Assembly (NCBI GenBank): GCA_020638835.1
Contig: JACKHV010000002.1
Location: forward strand, 620,001 to 684,000
DNA from: Planctomycetota bacterium
Lineage (GTDB): Bacteria; Planctomycetota; UBA1135; GCA-002686595
Direction: 5' to 3'
DNA: 64,000 nucleotides
The notes under the pieces were generated by a model. That model was not told where the DNA came from. It saw only the letters and a list, made by a program, of their open reading frames with translations, and did not search any database. This document shows, one piece after another, positions 40,924 through 49,374 of the stretch (position 1 is its first letter; each line of letters begins with the position of its first letter). The position numbers and the translations under genes were made by a program.

Positions 40924-42225
40924 ATGATCATCCAGTGCCCGTCCTGCGGTCTCCAAGCGAAGCTCCCCGACAGCAAGGAAGGCGCGAAGGTCCGCTGCAG
41001 CGAGTGCGAGCGCGTCTACGTCGCCAAGCCCGCCGGCGCGCGCGGCAAGACGCAGAAGTCGAACCCCACCATGCCGATCGCGATCGGTGCCGGTGTCGTG
41101 GTGATCGCGATCGTCCTGTTCGCGATGTCCGGCGACAAGGGCGGCCAGGGCGTGGTCGTTCCCGAGGTCAAGGCGACCGAGACGGTGAAGGAGACCTACG
41201 TCGACCCCACCGGCTTCGACTCCGAGCTCTCCAAGGTCGCGCGCCGCGCCCACGACCTCGCGTTCGAGCGCGCGGAACTCGACCTGCAGGTGATGATCGA
41301 CCTGCCGCACGCCTGGGCGCAGCTGAACGGCACCGAGGAAGGTCCCGCGGACCCGGTCGACTACCAGTCGCTCTCGTCCGGTGAACAGTCCGAGTTCATC
41401 TCGGGCGTGATCGCCTCGCTCGTCGCCGAGAACGAAGACAACTTGGTCGGCTGGTGGTACCCGCTCGACGGCCGCGTCATCGAGCAGACCGACCAGTTCG
41501 CGACGGTCGAGTTCGAGCTCCAGCCGCGCGACTCCTCGAACCCGGGCCTGCGCGGCATCCACTGGGGCCTCGTCAAGGCGGGGAACAAGTGGAAGGTCTG
41601 GAAGTGGGAGCGCTGGATCTCCGACGCCGAGGCCGCGGCGAACGTGCGACGCACCGCGTCGAAGACGGTCAAGAAGTCGCTGTCCGACGGTTCGCTCGTG
41701 CTCGAGTCCGAACCGCGCACGCTGCCGCACGACCCGACCACCTCCGCCGAGCTCGCCGCGCGCATCGACACGCTCGTCGCGCAGCTCGGCGATCCGAACC
41801 TGCCGCCGCGCAAGCTGACGCCCGTGCGCGAAGAACTGATCGCGATCGGCAAGCCCGCGACGCCCATCCTGATCAACGAGCTGTGGAACTCGTACAAGGA
41901 ACTCGAGGCCGCGAAGGCGGCCGGCGGCGACATGTACGAGAGCCAGGTCAAGCTCACCGCCATGGCGGAGATGCTGAAGGAGATCACGGACTACTCGACG
42001 ACGGTCGCGCTCGAGTCGATGGGCGGCACCGACGAACGCCTCGAGAGCGGCATCAAGCAGTGGTTCTACTGGTACGACAAGAAGTACAAGCGCTTCAAGG
42101 GCATCGACGAAGAGGCCCAAGTCGACGGACTGGAAGCGATCACGGACCTCAGCGAGCTCACCGAGAAGGAGCGTCGCGAGTACGAGAAGGCGAAGCGCGA
42201 ACAGGAGCAGGAGAAGAACAACTGA
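40924..42225 (+). CDS. Zinc-ribbon membrane protein of unknown function (paralogue 1)
   Basis: A 433-residue protein with an N-terminal zinc ribbon (CPSCGLQAKLP, then RCSECERVYVAK, MJ0042-like) and a single TM helix at about residues 51-68 (PIAIGAGVVVIAIVLFAM), then a large, presumably extracytoplasmic, domain. The C-terminal part (VREELIAIGKPATPILINEL; ESGIKQWFYWYDKKYKRF) is also found, diverged, in the next gene. The tail is rich in Glu and Lys. I do not recognise the main domain. If the TM orientation is as expected, the ribbon is cytoplasmic. It has its own promoter candidate and is probably co-transcribed with the following paralogue. Confidence 0.75.
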   Translation: MIIQCPSCGLQAKLPDSKEGAKVRCSECERVYVAKPAGARGKTQKSNPTMPIAIGAGVVVIAIVLFAMSGDKGGQGVVVPEVKATETVKETYVDPTGFDSELSKVARRAHDLAFERAELDLQVMIDLPHAWAQLNGTEEGPADPVDYQSLSSGEQSEFISGVIASLVAENEDNLVGWWYPLDGRVIEQTDQFATVEFELQPRDSSNPGLRGIHWGLVKAGNKWKVWKWERWISDAEAAANVRRTASKTVKKSLSDGSLVLESEPRTLPHDPTTSAELAARIDTLVAQLGDPNLPPRKLTPVREELIAIGKPATPILINELWNSYKELEAAKAAGGDMYESQVKLTAMAEMLKEITDYSTTVALESMGGTDERLESGIKQWFYWYDKKYKRFKGIDEEAQVDGLEAITDLSELTEKERREYEKAKREQEQEKNN

Positions 42226-42286
42226 TCCCGCGCGCCGCGAACACTCCACGGAACAACCCAGACCCCCCCCTCCGAAGAGTCCACTC

Positions 42287-43717
42287 ATGAAGTATCGCCT
42301 CGGTGTCTGCAAAGATTGCAGCGCGAACTACAAGGTGCCCGCCTCCTTCGAGGCGGATCGCGCGAAGTGCAAGGCTTGCGGCGGCGTCGTCGAGCTCGGC
42401 AAGGTCCGCGAAGACGCGCCCGCTCCCAAGCCCGCGGCCGCTCCGCCGATGCCGGCGCGCAAAGTCGCTCCCGCGGCCGCCGCTCCCGCGCCGAAGCCCG
42501 CCGAGAAGAAGGGTCCTTCGATGAAGGAACGCCTGCTTGCCGAGCGTCGCGCCCAAGCCGCCGCGGAGGCCGCGAAGGCGAGGCCTGCCGCGGCCAAGCC
42601 GGCCGCCGCGAAGCCCGCATCGCGCCCCGCGGCCCCGGCCACGCGCGCGCAAGCCGGCGCGTCGTCCTCCGAGTCGGAGCGCCCCGCGCGCGGTTCGTCG
42701 CGCGGCGGATCGCGCGGTTCCTCCCGCCGCTCCGCCCCCGCCAAGAGCCGCCGCGGCGGCCGCGGACGCGGAGGTGACGACGAGGAAGAAGAGGACGGAC
42801 ATCACCACCACCACGGTCGACGCGGCGGACGCCACAAGCAGCAGTCGAACCCGACGCTGTTGATCGTCGCGGGCGTGATGGTCGTCGCCGCGATCGGCGC
42901 CGGCTTCTTCCTGATGAACAAGAACGGCGGTGAGCTGCCGCAGGACACCGCTCACGCGAAGGACAACGCCTCGAAGGAGTCGACGCTGACCGACGTCACG
43001 AACGGAACCGCCGACGACGCCGCGAAGACGACAGAGAACACCGCGCAGAACAGCGCCACGCAGGACGCGCCGCCCGCGGAAGTCGCCGACGAGACCACGC
43101 AGGACAACACGTCCGACTCGGCGTCGGCCACCGGCGACGCGGGCACGGAAGCCCCGAAGACGGACAAGCCGGCCGAGGAGCCGAAGAAGCCCGCGAAGGA
43201 TCGTGAGTTCAAGGACCCGGCTTCGGTCGACCTGCTCGCGATCGAGGACTTCGGCCTGCCGAAGGGCTGCGACGCGGACCGCTGGGCGGAGCTGCAAGAG
43301 CTCGCGCGCACCGCGATGGACCCGGACGCCGGCGCGGCCGGACGTCGTGCGGGCACCGCGCTCGTCGAGGAAGGCAAGTTCGCGATCCCCGCGATCCTCA
43401 ACGAGATGAAGAAGCTCGACCTCACCGAGAACTTCCAGTTCCTGACGGCGAACGCCGCGCAGAAGACGCTCACCGAGATCTGCAACGGCATCAACCTGGG
43501 CTGGCAGTATCCGGATCAGGAACCCGACACCTGGCACTACTACGACAAGAAGGCGATCTTCAACTGGTGCGAGCTGTGGAAGGTCTGGGACGAGGACCAC
43601 GACCAGTTCATGCGCCGAACGAAGCGCACGGAACAGCCGGCTCCCGCGGACGAACCGGCGCCCGCCACCGACGACGTCGGCGGCGAGGACGACCTCGACT
43701 CGCTCGACGACATCTGA
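42287..43717 (+). CDS. Zinc-ribbon membrane protein of unknown function (paralogue 2), His- and Ala/Pro-rich
   Basis: A 476-residue protein sharing the plan of its neighbour: zinc ribbon (CKDCSANYKVP, CKACGGVVELG), a TM helix at about residues 189-206 (TLLIVAGVMVVAAIGAGFFL), and a C-terminal domain with GKFAIPAILNEMKKLDL and WHYYDKKAIFNWCELWKVW. Between ribbon and TM lie ~145 low-complexity residues: Ala/Pro/Lys-rich, then Arg/Gly/Ser-rich, then an acidic run and five consecutive His. After the TM there is a Thr/Asp/Ala-rich linker of about 100 residues. Function unknown. It lies 61 bp behind paralogue 1, and a strong hairpin follows the stop. Confidence 0.75.
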   Translation: MKYRLGVCKDCSANYKVPASFEADRAKCKACGGVVELGKVREDAPAPKPAAAPPMPARKVAPAAAAPAPKPAEKKGPSMKERLLAERRAQAAAEAAKARPAAAKPAAAKPASRPAAPATRAQAGASSSESERPARGSSRGGSRGSSRRSAPAKSRRGGRGRGGDDEEEEDGHHHHHGRRGGRHKQQSNPTLLIVAGVMVVAAIGAGFFLMNKNGGELPQDTAHAKDNASKESTLTDVTNGTADDAAKTTENTAQNSATQDAPPAEVADETTQDNTSDSASATGDAGTEAPKTDKPAEEPKKPAKDREFKDPASVDLLAIEDFGLPKGCDADRWAELQELARTAMDPDAGAAGRRAGTALVEEGKFAIPAILNEMKKLDLTENFQFLTANAAQKTLTEICNGINLGWQYPDQEPDTWHYYDKKAIFNWCELWKVWDEDHDQFMRRTKRTEQPAPADEPAPATDDVGGEDDLDSLDDI

Positions 43718-43740
43718 TCGTCGGACCACCGAACGCGAAC

Positions 43741-43781
43741 GCGAGCGGGCTCCTCGGACGTCGTCCGGGGAGCCCGCTCGC
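43741..43781. terminator. Bidirectional hairpin between convergent genes
   Basis: GCGAGCGGGCTCC (43741-43753) pairs perfectly with GGAGCCCGCTCGC (43769-43781), and CGGAC/GTCCG adds an inner stem. It sits between the stops of the second zinc-ribbon gene (+) and the SGNH hydrolase (-). It has no T-tract, but the 13-bp perfect stem and position make a two-way terminator likely. Confidence 0.65.
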
Positions 43782-43798
43782 TTCGCTGCCGGCGCGCT

Positions 43799-44848
43799 CT
43801 ACTGGGCGCGCAGCTTCGGCAGCACCTGTTGCTGGAGGAAGCCGCCGATCTTCTTCGCGAACAGCTCGTTCGCTTCGGCGTTCGGGTGACCGTCGTGCGG
43901 CAGGTTGCGCAGGTGCTTGTTCTTGCGCAGGCCCAGCGAGACGTCGGCCGCTTCCATGCCGAGCGACTTCGCGTACTCGACCATGTCTTCCGTCTCCGGC
44001 GTGCGCGCCATGCCGACGAGCACCAACTCGATGCCGTTCGCCTGCGCCAGCTCGTGCATGCGCTTCACGATCGCCTTGCTGACGGCGTGGCTGTTCGCGT
44101 GCTCCGACTCCCAGTCGTTGTACGCGCGCTCGAGTCGGTGGACGAGCGCCGACTGGCGCTGTAGCGGCCACTCCGCGTACTCGGTCCCCGCCATCTCGAC
44201 GACCAGCTCGCCGTTCGAGTCGAGCGAACCGTAGGGCTGGATCAGCGGTCCGAACTTCTTCCACGCATTGACGCCCTTGCGGCGGTGGCGCACGAAGGTG
44301 TTGCGGTCGTCGTGGAAGCTGCCGTAGGCGATCACCGCGACGTCGGGCGCGTTGCCGGCCGCGATCGCGTCTTCGAGCTCGATCAGCCCGTGGACCGTCC
44401 CGTAGCCGTTCGTGCCGTAGTTCATCACGCGGTACTTCGGCAGCCACTCCTGCAAGCGCCACGGGAAGGTCTCCGCGTCGTTGATCGACCAGCCGTAGGT
44501 GAACGAGCAGCCGAGGATCCAGATCTCCCCCGCCTCGCCGTGCAGCGACTCCTCGCCCTTCGGACAGGTGCGCCGCAGGCCGGCGTCGTCGTGCGAGACC
44601 TCGAACTGGTAGCCGTCTGCGAGCGTGATCCGATAGTCGCCGGGGATGTGCGTGTAGCCGAGCCGCGGGTGCGGTTGGAACAGCCGCCCGCCCGGCTCGA
44701 TGATGTCCGGCACGTCGTTCGGCGCGTAGGGCACGTCGCCCTGGCGGCGCACCGCGAACTCGGCGACGCCGAGGCCGACGACCAGCGTTCCGAACAGGAT
44801 CGCGGCGATGACCGTCCGCCGACGGCGACGCTTGGGCTGAGTCGTCAT
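43799..44848 (-). CDS. Membrane-anchored SGNH/GDSL-type hydrolase
   Basis: A 349-residue protein with a basic N-terminus and one TM anchor (VIAAILFGTLVVGLGVAEFAV), then a probable SGNH hydrolase fold. The candidate catalytic Ser is in WILGCSFTYGWSIND (block I), block II Gly in VMNYGTNGYGT, block III in YGSFHDDRN, and the Asp-His pair in LPHDGHPNAEAN near the C-terminus. Similar anchored SGNH proteins often sit in polysaccharide-modification loci as acyl hydrolases or transferases. The substrate is unknown. ATG 44848 is chosen because it starts just before the anchor; the longer frame upstream is a shadow of the transferase gene. Confidence 0.8.
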   Translation of the reverse strand: MTTQPKRRRRRTVIAAILFGTLVVGLGVAEFAVRRQGDVPYAPNDVPDIIEPGGRLFQPHPRLGYTHIPGDYRITLADGYQFEVSHDDAGLRRTCPKGEESLHGEAGEIWILGCSFTYGWSINDAETFPWRLQEWLPKYRVMNYGTNGYGTVHGLIELEDAIAAGNAPDVAVIAYGSFHDDRNTFVRHRRKGVNAWKKFGPLIQPYGSLDSNGELVVEMAGTEYAEWPLQRQSALVHRLERAYNDWESEHANSHAVSKAIVKRMHELAQANGIELVLVGMARTPETEDMVEYAKSLGMEAADVSLGLRKNKHLRNLPHDGHPNAEANELFAKKIGGFLQQQVLPKLRAQ

Positions 44849-44880
44849 GCGCTGGAGCTTTCCCCCGCGGTCCGCGGCTG

Positions 44881-46740
44881 TCAAGGCGCTCCGGAGAGCG
44901 GCGGGCGCGCCGGTTCCGCGACGCCGACGTTCTCGACGCCGGCGGCGCCGCTGCGGCGCGGGTCCGAGTAGGCCGTGGGCGCACCGTTCGCGTCGACGAG
45001 GATCGCCTGGACGCTTCCGAGCCTGCGGTCGACGAGCAGACACGGCTGGCCGCGCGCTTCGAGCCCGGCGATGGTCAGCTCGTCGAAGCCGCCGCCGAAC
45101 TCGGCCTCGAACCAAGTCTCCGGCGGGCTCCACTGCTGGTGCAGACGCGGCGCGTCCACGGCCGAGCGCAGGTCTTCTTCGAGCACGAGCACGCGCAGCA
45201 AGACCTGCACGACGCTCGTGATGATGCGCGGGCCGCCCGGGCTTCCGAGCACCAGCTCCGGCTTGCCGGCTTTCGAGCGCACGACCGTCGGCGTCATCGA
45301 CGACAGCGGTCGCTTGTTCGGCGCGATCAGGTTCGCCGAGCTGCCGACCAGGCCGTACATGTTCGGCGCGTCGGGCTGGATCGCGAAGTCGTCGAGCTCG
45401 TTGTTCAGCAGGAAGCCCCCGTCGCGCACGAGGATGCCGCTGCCGAAGCGGCCGTTCAGCGTCGTGGTCAGCGATAGCGCGTTGCCCTTGCGATCGACGA
45501 CCGAGAGGTGCGTCGTCTCCGTGCTCTCGACCGGCGGCGGCGTCCACGGACCGACGTCGACGCGTGCGCGCTCGCCGATCTCCGAGCGCCGCCGCGCGAT
45601 CCACGCGGGCGAGAGCAATTCGCTCACGGGCACGTCGACGTGGTCGGGGTCGCCCATGTGCGCGGCGCGATCGGCGAAGCTCCCGCGCAGCGCCTCGATC
45701 CACCAGTGCAGCATGCGCACCGTGGGCTCGCGGCCCTCCGCACGCGTGAGTTCCGCTTCGAGCGGCAGCCCTTCGAGCACCGCGAGCGTCTGCTGCACGA
45801 CGATGCCGCCCGAGCTGGGCGGCGGCATCGAGAAGATCTCGTGGCCGAGGAACCAACCGCGCAGCGGTTCGCGCGGGCGCGGTTCGTAGTTCGCGAGGTC
45901 GGCGAGGTCGACCGAGCCTCCGAGTCGCGCCTCGAGACCGGGGACGAGGACAGCGTCGAGTTCACGCACGATCGCCGACGCGATGCTGCCCGTGTAGAAC
46001 GCGTCCGGCCCGCCGCGGCCGAGGCGCTCGAGCGTGTCCGCGAGCGCGGGTTGCTTGAACAGCGCGCCTTCGTCGAGCGGCTTGCCGCCCGGGTAGAACA
46101 GCTCGCGCGCGGCGTCGTTCCACATCGGATCGTCGACGCTGTCGCGCAGGTGCACGGCGAGCCACGGGTCGACGAGGAAGCCGTCGCGCGCGAGCGTCAC
46201 GGCGGGCTCGACGAGTTCCTCGAAGGTGAAGCGACCCGAGCCGCACTGTTGGTGCAGGCGGAACAGGCCGCTCGGCGTTCCCGGCACGCCGACCGACAGC
46301 GGGCCGCGGCGCGAGCGATCGGGCACCGCACTGCCTTCGTCGTCGAGGTAGCGCGCGACGAGCGTCGACGCGGGAGCCACCTCGCGGAAGTCGAGCGCCA
46401 GCGGCGCGCCGTGTGCGGGGACCCACAGCGCGAAGCCTCCGCCGCCCAGGTTCCCGGCCTGCGGATAGACGACCGCGAGCGCGAAGGCCGTCGCGACCGC
46501 GGCGTCCGCCGCGTTTCCGCCGCGCTCCAGTACGTCGAGGCCGACCGCAGTCGCGAGCGGATGTTCACTGGCTACGGCACCGCGCTCGATGCCGTTCTGC
46601 TTCGACGACGCGCCGTTCGAGGCGCACGACGCCGCGAACAGCACCCCCACCGCGACGCAGCGGACGACGAAGCGCGAGGTCGCGCGTCGCCCGGCGGAGC
46701 GGGGCGCGAACTCAGAGCTTCGGACCGTCCCCCGAATCAA
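44881..46740 (-). CDS. ggt: Gamma-glutamyltransferase (lipoprotein)
   Basis: A 619-residue Ntn-hydrolase precursor acting on glutathione or other gamma-glutamyl compounds. The mature N-terminal Thr should be in STETTHLSVVDRKGNALSLT (about residue 417), where autocleavage gives large and small subunits. Other blocks are AVASEHPLATAVGLDVLERG, GNLGGGGFALW, FSMPPPSSGGIVVQQ and LGSPGGPRIITSVVQ. The signal peptide ends in a lipobox (VGVLFAASC), so it is membrane-tethered rather than free periplasmic. The only workable start is TTG 46740, overlapping the NIL-domain gene by 29 bp; this overlap is longer than usual here, so the start is uncertain. Confidence 0.88.
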   Translation of the reverse strand: MIRGTVRSSEFAPRSAGRRATSRFVVRCVAVGVLFAASCASNGASSKQNGIERGAVASEHPLATAVGLDVLERGGNAADAAVATAFALAVVYPQAGNLGGGGFALWVPAHGAPLALDFREVAPASTLVARYLDDEGSAVPDRSRRGPLSVGVPGTPSGLFRLHQQCGSGRFTFEELVEPAVTLARDGFLVDPWLAVHLRDSVDDPMWNDAARELFYPGGKPLDEGALFKQPALADTLERLGRGGPDAFYTGSIASAIVRELDAVLVPGLEARLGGSVDLADLANYEPRPREPLRGWFLGHEIFSMPPPSSGGIVVQQTLAVLEGLPLEAELTRAEGREPTVRMLHWWIEALRGSFADRAAHMGDPDHVDVPVSELLSPAWIARRRSEIGERARVDVGPWTPPPVESTETTHLSVVDRKGNALSLTTTLNGRFGSGILVRDGGFLLNNELDDFAIQPDAPNMYGLVGSSANLIAPNKRPLSSMTPTVVRSKAGKPELVLGSPGGPRIITSVVQVLLRVLVLEEDLRSAVDAPRLHQQWSPPETWFEAEFGGGFDELTIAGLEARGQPCLLVDRRLGSVQAILVDANGAPTAYSDPRRSGAAGVENVGVAEPARPPLSGAP

Positions 46741-46963
46741 CGATTTCCTCGACCTTCACGCCGCGTTCGCGCAGGTACTCGATGGACTTCTGGATCGCCT
46801 CTTCCTTGCCCTCGATCTCCACCGCGACGAGCGCGACGGCGTCCGAGATGCTCGCCGCGCGAATGTTCGGGATCACGCCGAACTTCTCACCGAGCGTGTG
46901 GCTGACGATGGGCTCGGAGATGAGCTGTTGCGGAAAGGTGCAGAAGATCTTGCGGATGGCCAT
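46712..46963 (-). CDS. Stand-alone NIL-domain protein
   Basis: An 83-residue protein consisting of an ACT/ferredoxin-like NIL domain, the fold found at the C-terminus of MetN methionine ABC ATPases. Sequence evidence: IFCTFPQQLISEPIVSHTLG, FGVIPNIRAASISDAVALVA, and GKEEAIQKSIEYLRERGVKVE. Such single-domain proteins may bind a small ligand such as an amino acid, and this one may regulate sulfur metabolism; none of this is shown here. ATG 46963 overlaps the upstream gene stop (TGATG), with GGAG about 9 nt before it. Confidence 0.8.
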   Translation of the reverse strand: MAIRKIFCTFPQQLISEPIVSHTLGEKFGVIPNIRAASISDAVALVAVEIEGKEEAIQKSIEYLRERGVKVEEIVDSGDGPKL

Positions 46964-47610
46964 CAGTGGTTCTCCAGGTGGGTCGCCGGACTCACGGCGG
47001 CGCGACGCGCGCGCCACGCCGACGACACGGCGAGAGCGCAGCATCCCACCACAAAGAGGGCCGGACCTGCAACCTTGCCGCGCCATGCGAGGCGCAGTTC
47101 CGGGCCGATGTCGAGCGTGCCCGCCGGGTCGTAGAGCGCGGGATGTCGCATCCAGTCCACGCCGGCGCTCTCGAGCACCAGCGAGACGGGCGAGACGTCG
47201 AGCAAGTGCGCGGTGAGTTCCGGCGGCCAGGGCCGTGCGAGTTGTCCGAAGCCCGTCGCCGCGCCGGAGAGTGCGAGCGTCAGCGCGAACCAGAGCCCCG
47301 CGCCGGTCCACCTTCCGTCCGTCGCGCGTCCCGTCGCGAGACCGAGCAGGAACAACCCGCAGATCACGAGCGCGGCCCACGCGGACACCGGCGCTGCCGT
47401 GAAGGCCGCGAAGGCGTAGAGCACCGCGAGCGCGACGAGCAGCGGTGCGAAGCGACGCACGTCCGCGCAGCGCTCGGCGCCCGCGAGCTGTCCCGCCGCC
47501 GGCGCGGCGAGCGCGGCCCAGGCGAGCGCGAGCACCGAACCGCGCTCGGCGCCCGGGTACGCGATGCCAGCGACGAGCAACACGGTCGAGAGGACGAGGA
47601 GCGGGCGCAT
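46963..47610 (-). CDS. Multi-pass membrane protein of unknown function
   Basis: A 215-residue protein with about five hydrophobic segments (LLVLSTVLLVAGIAY, LLVALAVLYAFAAFTAAPV, AWAALVICGLFLLGLATG and others), an extracytoplasmic stretch rich in Pro and Asp between the last two TMs, and a short basic C-terminus. I do not recognise a family. It begins with ATG at 47610 and overlaps the NIL-domain gene by TGATG, so the two are probably co-expressed. No catalytic residues or signal for transport class were seen. Confidence 0.65.
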   Translation of the reverse strand: MRPLLVLSTVLLVAGIAYPGAERGSVLALAWAALAAPAAGQLAGAERCADVRRFAPLLVALAVLYAFAAFTAAPVSAWAALVICGLFLLGLATGRATDGRWTGAGLWFALTLALSGAATGFGQLARPWPPELTAHLLDVSPVSLVLESAGVDWMRHPALYDPAGTLDIGPELRLAWRGKVAGPALFVVGCCALAVSSAWRARRAAVSPATHLENH

Positions 47611-47706
47611 GACGGCGCCAACTTACTCGTCGCGCACGCGCGGAGCGAGACGCTGGCCGCACGCGGAGTTCCGGGCTCGATCGAAACGTTCGAGAGCGCG
47701 CGGAGA

Positions 47707-47782
47707 TGGAGGCGGCACCCGGACTCGAACCGGGGAATAACGGATTTGCAATCCGTCGCCTTAGCCACTTGGCTATGCCGCC
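47707..47782 (-). tRNA. tRNA-Cys (anticodon GCA)
   Basis: On the minus strand, acceptor stem GGCGGCA pairs with TGCCGCC (47717-47711). The D-arm is AGCCAAGTGGCT, and the anticodon stem ACGGA/TCCGT encloses the loop TTGCAAA with anticodon GCA. The T-arm contains GGTTCGAGTCC. The discriminator U is at 47710 and CCA is encoded (47709-47707). Length is 76 nt including CCA. All arms fold without mismatch of note. Confidence 0.95.
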
Positions 47783-47799
47783 TCGCGTGAGGACCGGAG

Positions 47800-47827
47800 A
47801 GGATACCCGGCCGCTGCCGCTCGTCAA
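47800..47827 (-). promoter_or_regulatory. Sigma-70-type promoter for tRNA-Cys
   Basis: On the minus strand TTGACG (47827-47822, 5 of 6) and TATCCT (47805-47800, 4 of 6) are separated by 16 bp. The predicted start near 47793 is about 11 nt before the tRNA 5' end at 47782, a normal distance for a tRNA precursor. Confidence 0.65.
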
Positions 47828-47855
47828 GGATCAGTCCCGCGGCGCGCGGGCTTGA

Positions 47856-47861
47856 TAGAAT
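47856..47861 (+). promoter_or_regulatory. Probable -10 box for tRNA-Leu
   Basis: TAGAAT (5 of 6 matches) lies 14 bp before the tRNA-Leu 5' end at 47875, so transcription would begin about 7 nt upstream of the mature tRNA. No convincing -35 is present at 16-18 bp spacing. Confidence 0.4.
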
Positions 47862-47874
47862 CCTCAGGCCGCGC

Positions 47875-47961
47875 GGGGAGATGGCGGAACTGGCAGACGC
47901 ATCGGACTTAAAATCCGAAGCCCTCACGGGCGTCCGGGTTCGATCCCCGGTCTCCCCACCA
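47875..47961 (+). tRNA. tRNA-Leu (anticodon UAA)
   Basis: Acceptor stem GGGGAGA pairs with TCTCCCC. Anticodon stem TCGGA/TCCGA encloses CTTAAAA, giving anticodon UAA. The long variable arm GCCCTCACGGGC is the class II hallmark, and the T-arm contains CCGGGTTCGATCCCCGG. Discriminator A is at 47958 and CCA is encoded (47959-47961). Total 87 nt with CCA. It is divergent from tRNA-Cys across 92 bp. Confidence 0.96.
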
Positions 47962-48074
47962 GCGCGCGCACTGACGCGGCTCTCGGGTTCCGCGGCGCGT
48001 CGGCCCGGAACGCGCGACGCGCGCCCCGACCGAGATCGGAGCGCGCGTCGTGCAGCGGAGTTGACCGCGCAGCC

Positions 48075-49220
48075 TCAGCCGCGCTGGTCGATCGGGACGT
48101 AGGTCGCGTCGTGGACGCCGGTGTAGATCTGGCCGGGACGGAAGATCTTGTTGCCGTCCATCTGTTCGCACCAGTGCGCGAGCCAGCCGGTGACGCGCGC
48201 GATCGCGAAGATCGGCGTGAAGAAGTCGGTCGGGATACCGAGCTTCTCGTAGACGATGCCGCTGAAGAAGTCGACGTTCGGGTGGATGCCCTTCGCGCCG
48301 AGCTTGGCGACGACGGCGTCCTCGAGCGCGAGCGCGGTGTCGTAGACCGGCGTGCTGCCGAGCTTCTCGCGGACCTCGCGAACGAGGGTCTGCAGGCGCT
48401 TCGCGCGCGGGTCCTTCGTCTTGTAGACGCGGTGGCCGAAGCCCATGATCTTGCCCTTGCTGGCCGACATCTTCTCGAGCCAGGCGGGCACCGCGGCGGC
48501 GGAACCGATCGCTTCGAGCTGTTCCAGCACCCGCTCGTTCGCGCCGCCGTGCAGCGGTCCCTTCAGCGCTCCGACTGCCGAGGCGCAGACCGAGTACGGG
48601 TCGGCTTCGGTCGAGGCGACGACGCGCGCGGCGAAGGTCGACGCGTTCATCGTGTGATCGGCGTGCAGCACGAGGCAGACGTCGAGCACGTGCGCCTCGA
48701 GGGCGTCCGGCTTCTGGCCGTTCAGCATGTAGAGGAAGTTCGCGGCGGTGTCGAGGTTCGGGTCGGGCGCCACGAAGGGCTTCCCGGCACGCGCGCGAGC
48801 GAAGGCGGCGACGAGCGTGGGCGTGGCGGCGATCAGGCGCGCGCAAGCGTCTTCACGCTGCGCGGCGTCGTGCACGTCGATCACGGGGCTCTCCATGCCG
48901 AGCATCGCGAGGCCCGCTTGCAGCGCGGCCATCGGGTGCCCTTGCTTGGGCAGCTTCGAGATGACTTCGACGACGTCGTCGCCGATGCCGCGGTAGCCGT
49001 TCAGCTTCTTGCGGAAGCCATTGAGTTGCGCCTTCGTCGGCAGCTCGCCGTTCAGCAAGAGCCAGCTCGTCTCCTCGAAGTTGCTCTTCTCCGCGAGGGT
49101 CTCGATGCGGTGCCCTCGGTACTCGAGGATGCCCGCCTGACCGTCGATGTAGCTGATCGACGACTCGGCGGCCGGGATCCCGGCGAGGCCGGGAACGAGT
49201 TCTTTGTCCTGGACAGTCAC
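48075..49220 (-). CDS. gltA: Citrate synthase (citrate/2-methylcitrate synthase family)
   Basis: A 381-residue short-form (type II/archaeal-like length) citrate synthase condensing oxaloacetate and acetyl-CoA. The active-site His residues are in LHADHTMNASTFAARV and GALKGPLHGGANERV, with further contacts in IMGFGHRVYKTKDPRA and VDFFSGIVY (catalytic Asp). The N-terminus IPAAESSISYIDGQAGILEY is the usual citrate-synthase block. 2-methylcitrate synthase activity cannot be excluded, but no prp genes are present. The start is GTG at 49220. The 154-bp leader shows no clear promoter. Confidence 0.93.
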   Translation of the reverse strand: MTVQDKELVPGLAGIPAAESSISYIDGQAGILEYRGHRIETLAEKSNFEETSWLLLNGELPTKAQLNGFRKKLNGYRGIGDDVVEVISKLPKQGHPMAALQAGLAMLGMESPVIDVHDAAQREDACARLIAATPTLVAAFARARAGKPFVAPDPNLDTAANFLYMLNGQKPDALEAHVLDVCLVLHADHTMNASTFAARVVASTEADPYSVCASAVGALKGPLHGGANERVLEQLEAIGSAAAVPAWLEKMSASKGKIMGFGHRVYKTKDPRAKRLQTLVREVREKLGSTPVYDTALALEDAVVAKLGAKGIHPNVDFFSGIVYEKLGIPTDFFTPIFAIARVTGWLAHWCEQMDGNKIFRPGQIYTGVHDATYVPIDQRG

Positions 49221-49374
49221 GACAGTGCGGGTCGAGGTTCTGAAGGAGAGATGCGAGGTGCCTCGGAAGCGCGAAGTGCCTTCCGAGTCGGTGCTGATGC
49301 ACTCGTCGCCGGCGACCGATGCGGGGGCGGAATCCCCTGCGGGGATCGACCGGCGAGAGTTCGTTCGAAGGCTG

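Noticed and set aside
47707..47961. tRNA pair as an integration hotspot
   Set aside because: Both tRNAs are intact, no partial 3' tRNA duplication was seen, and flanking genes are ordinary chromosomal genes.
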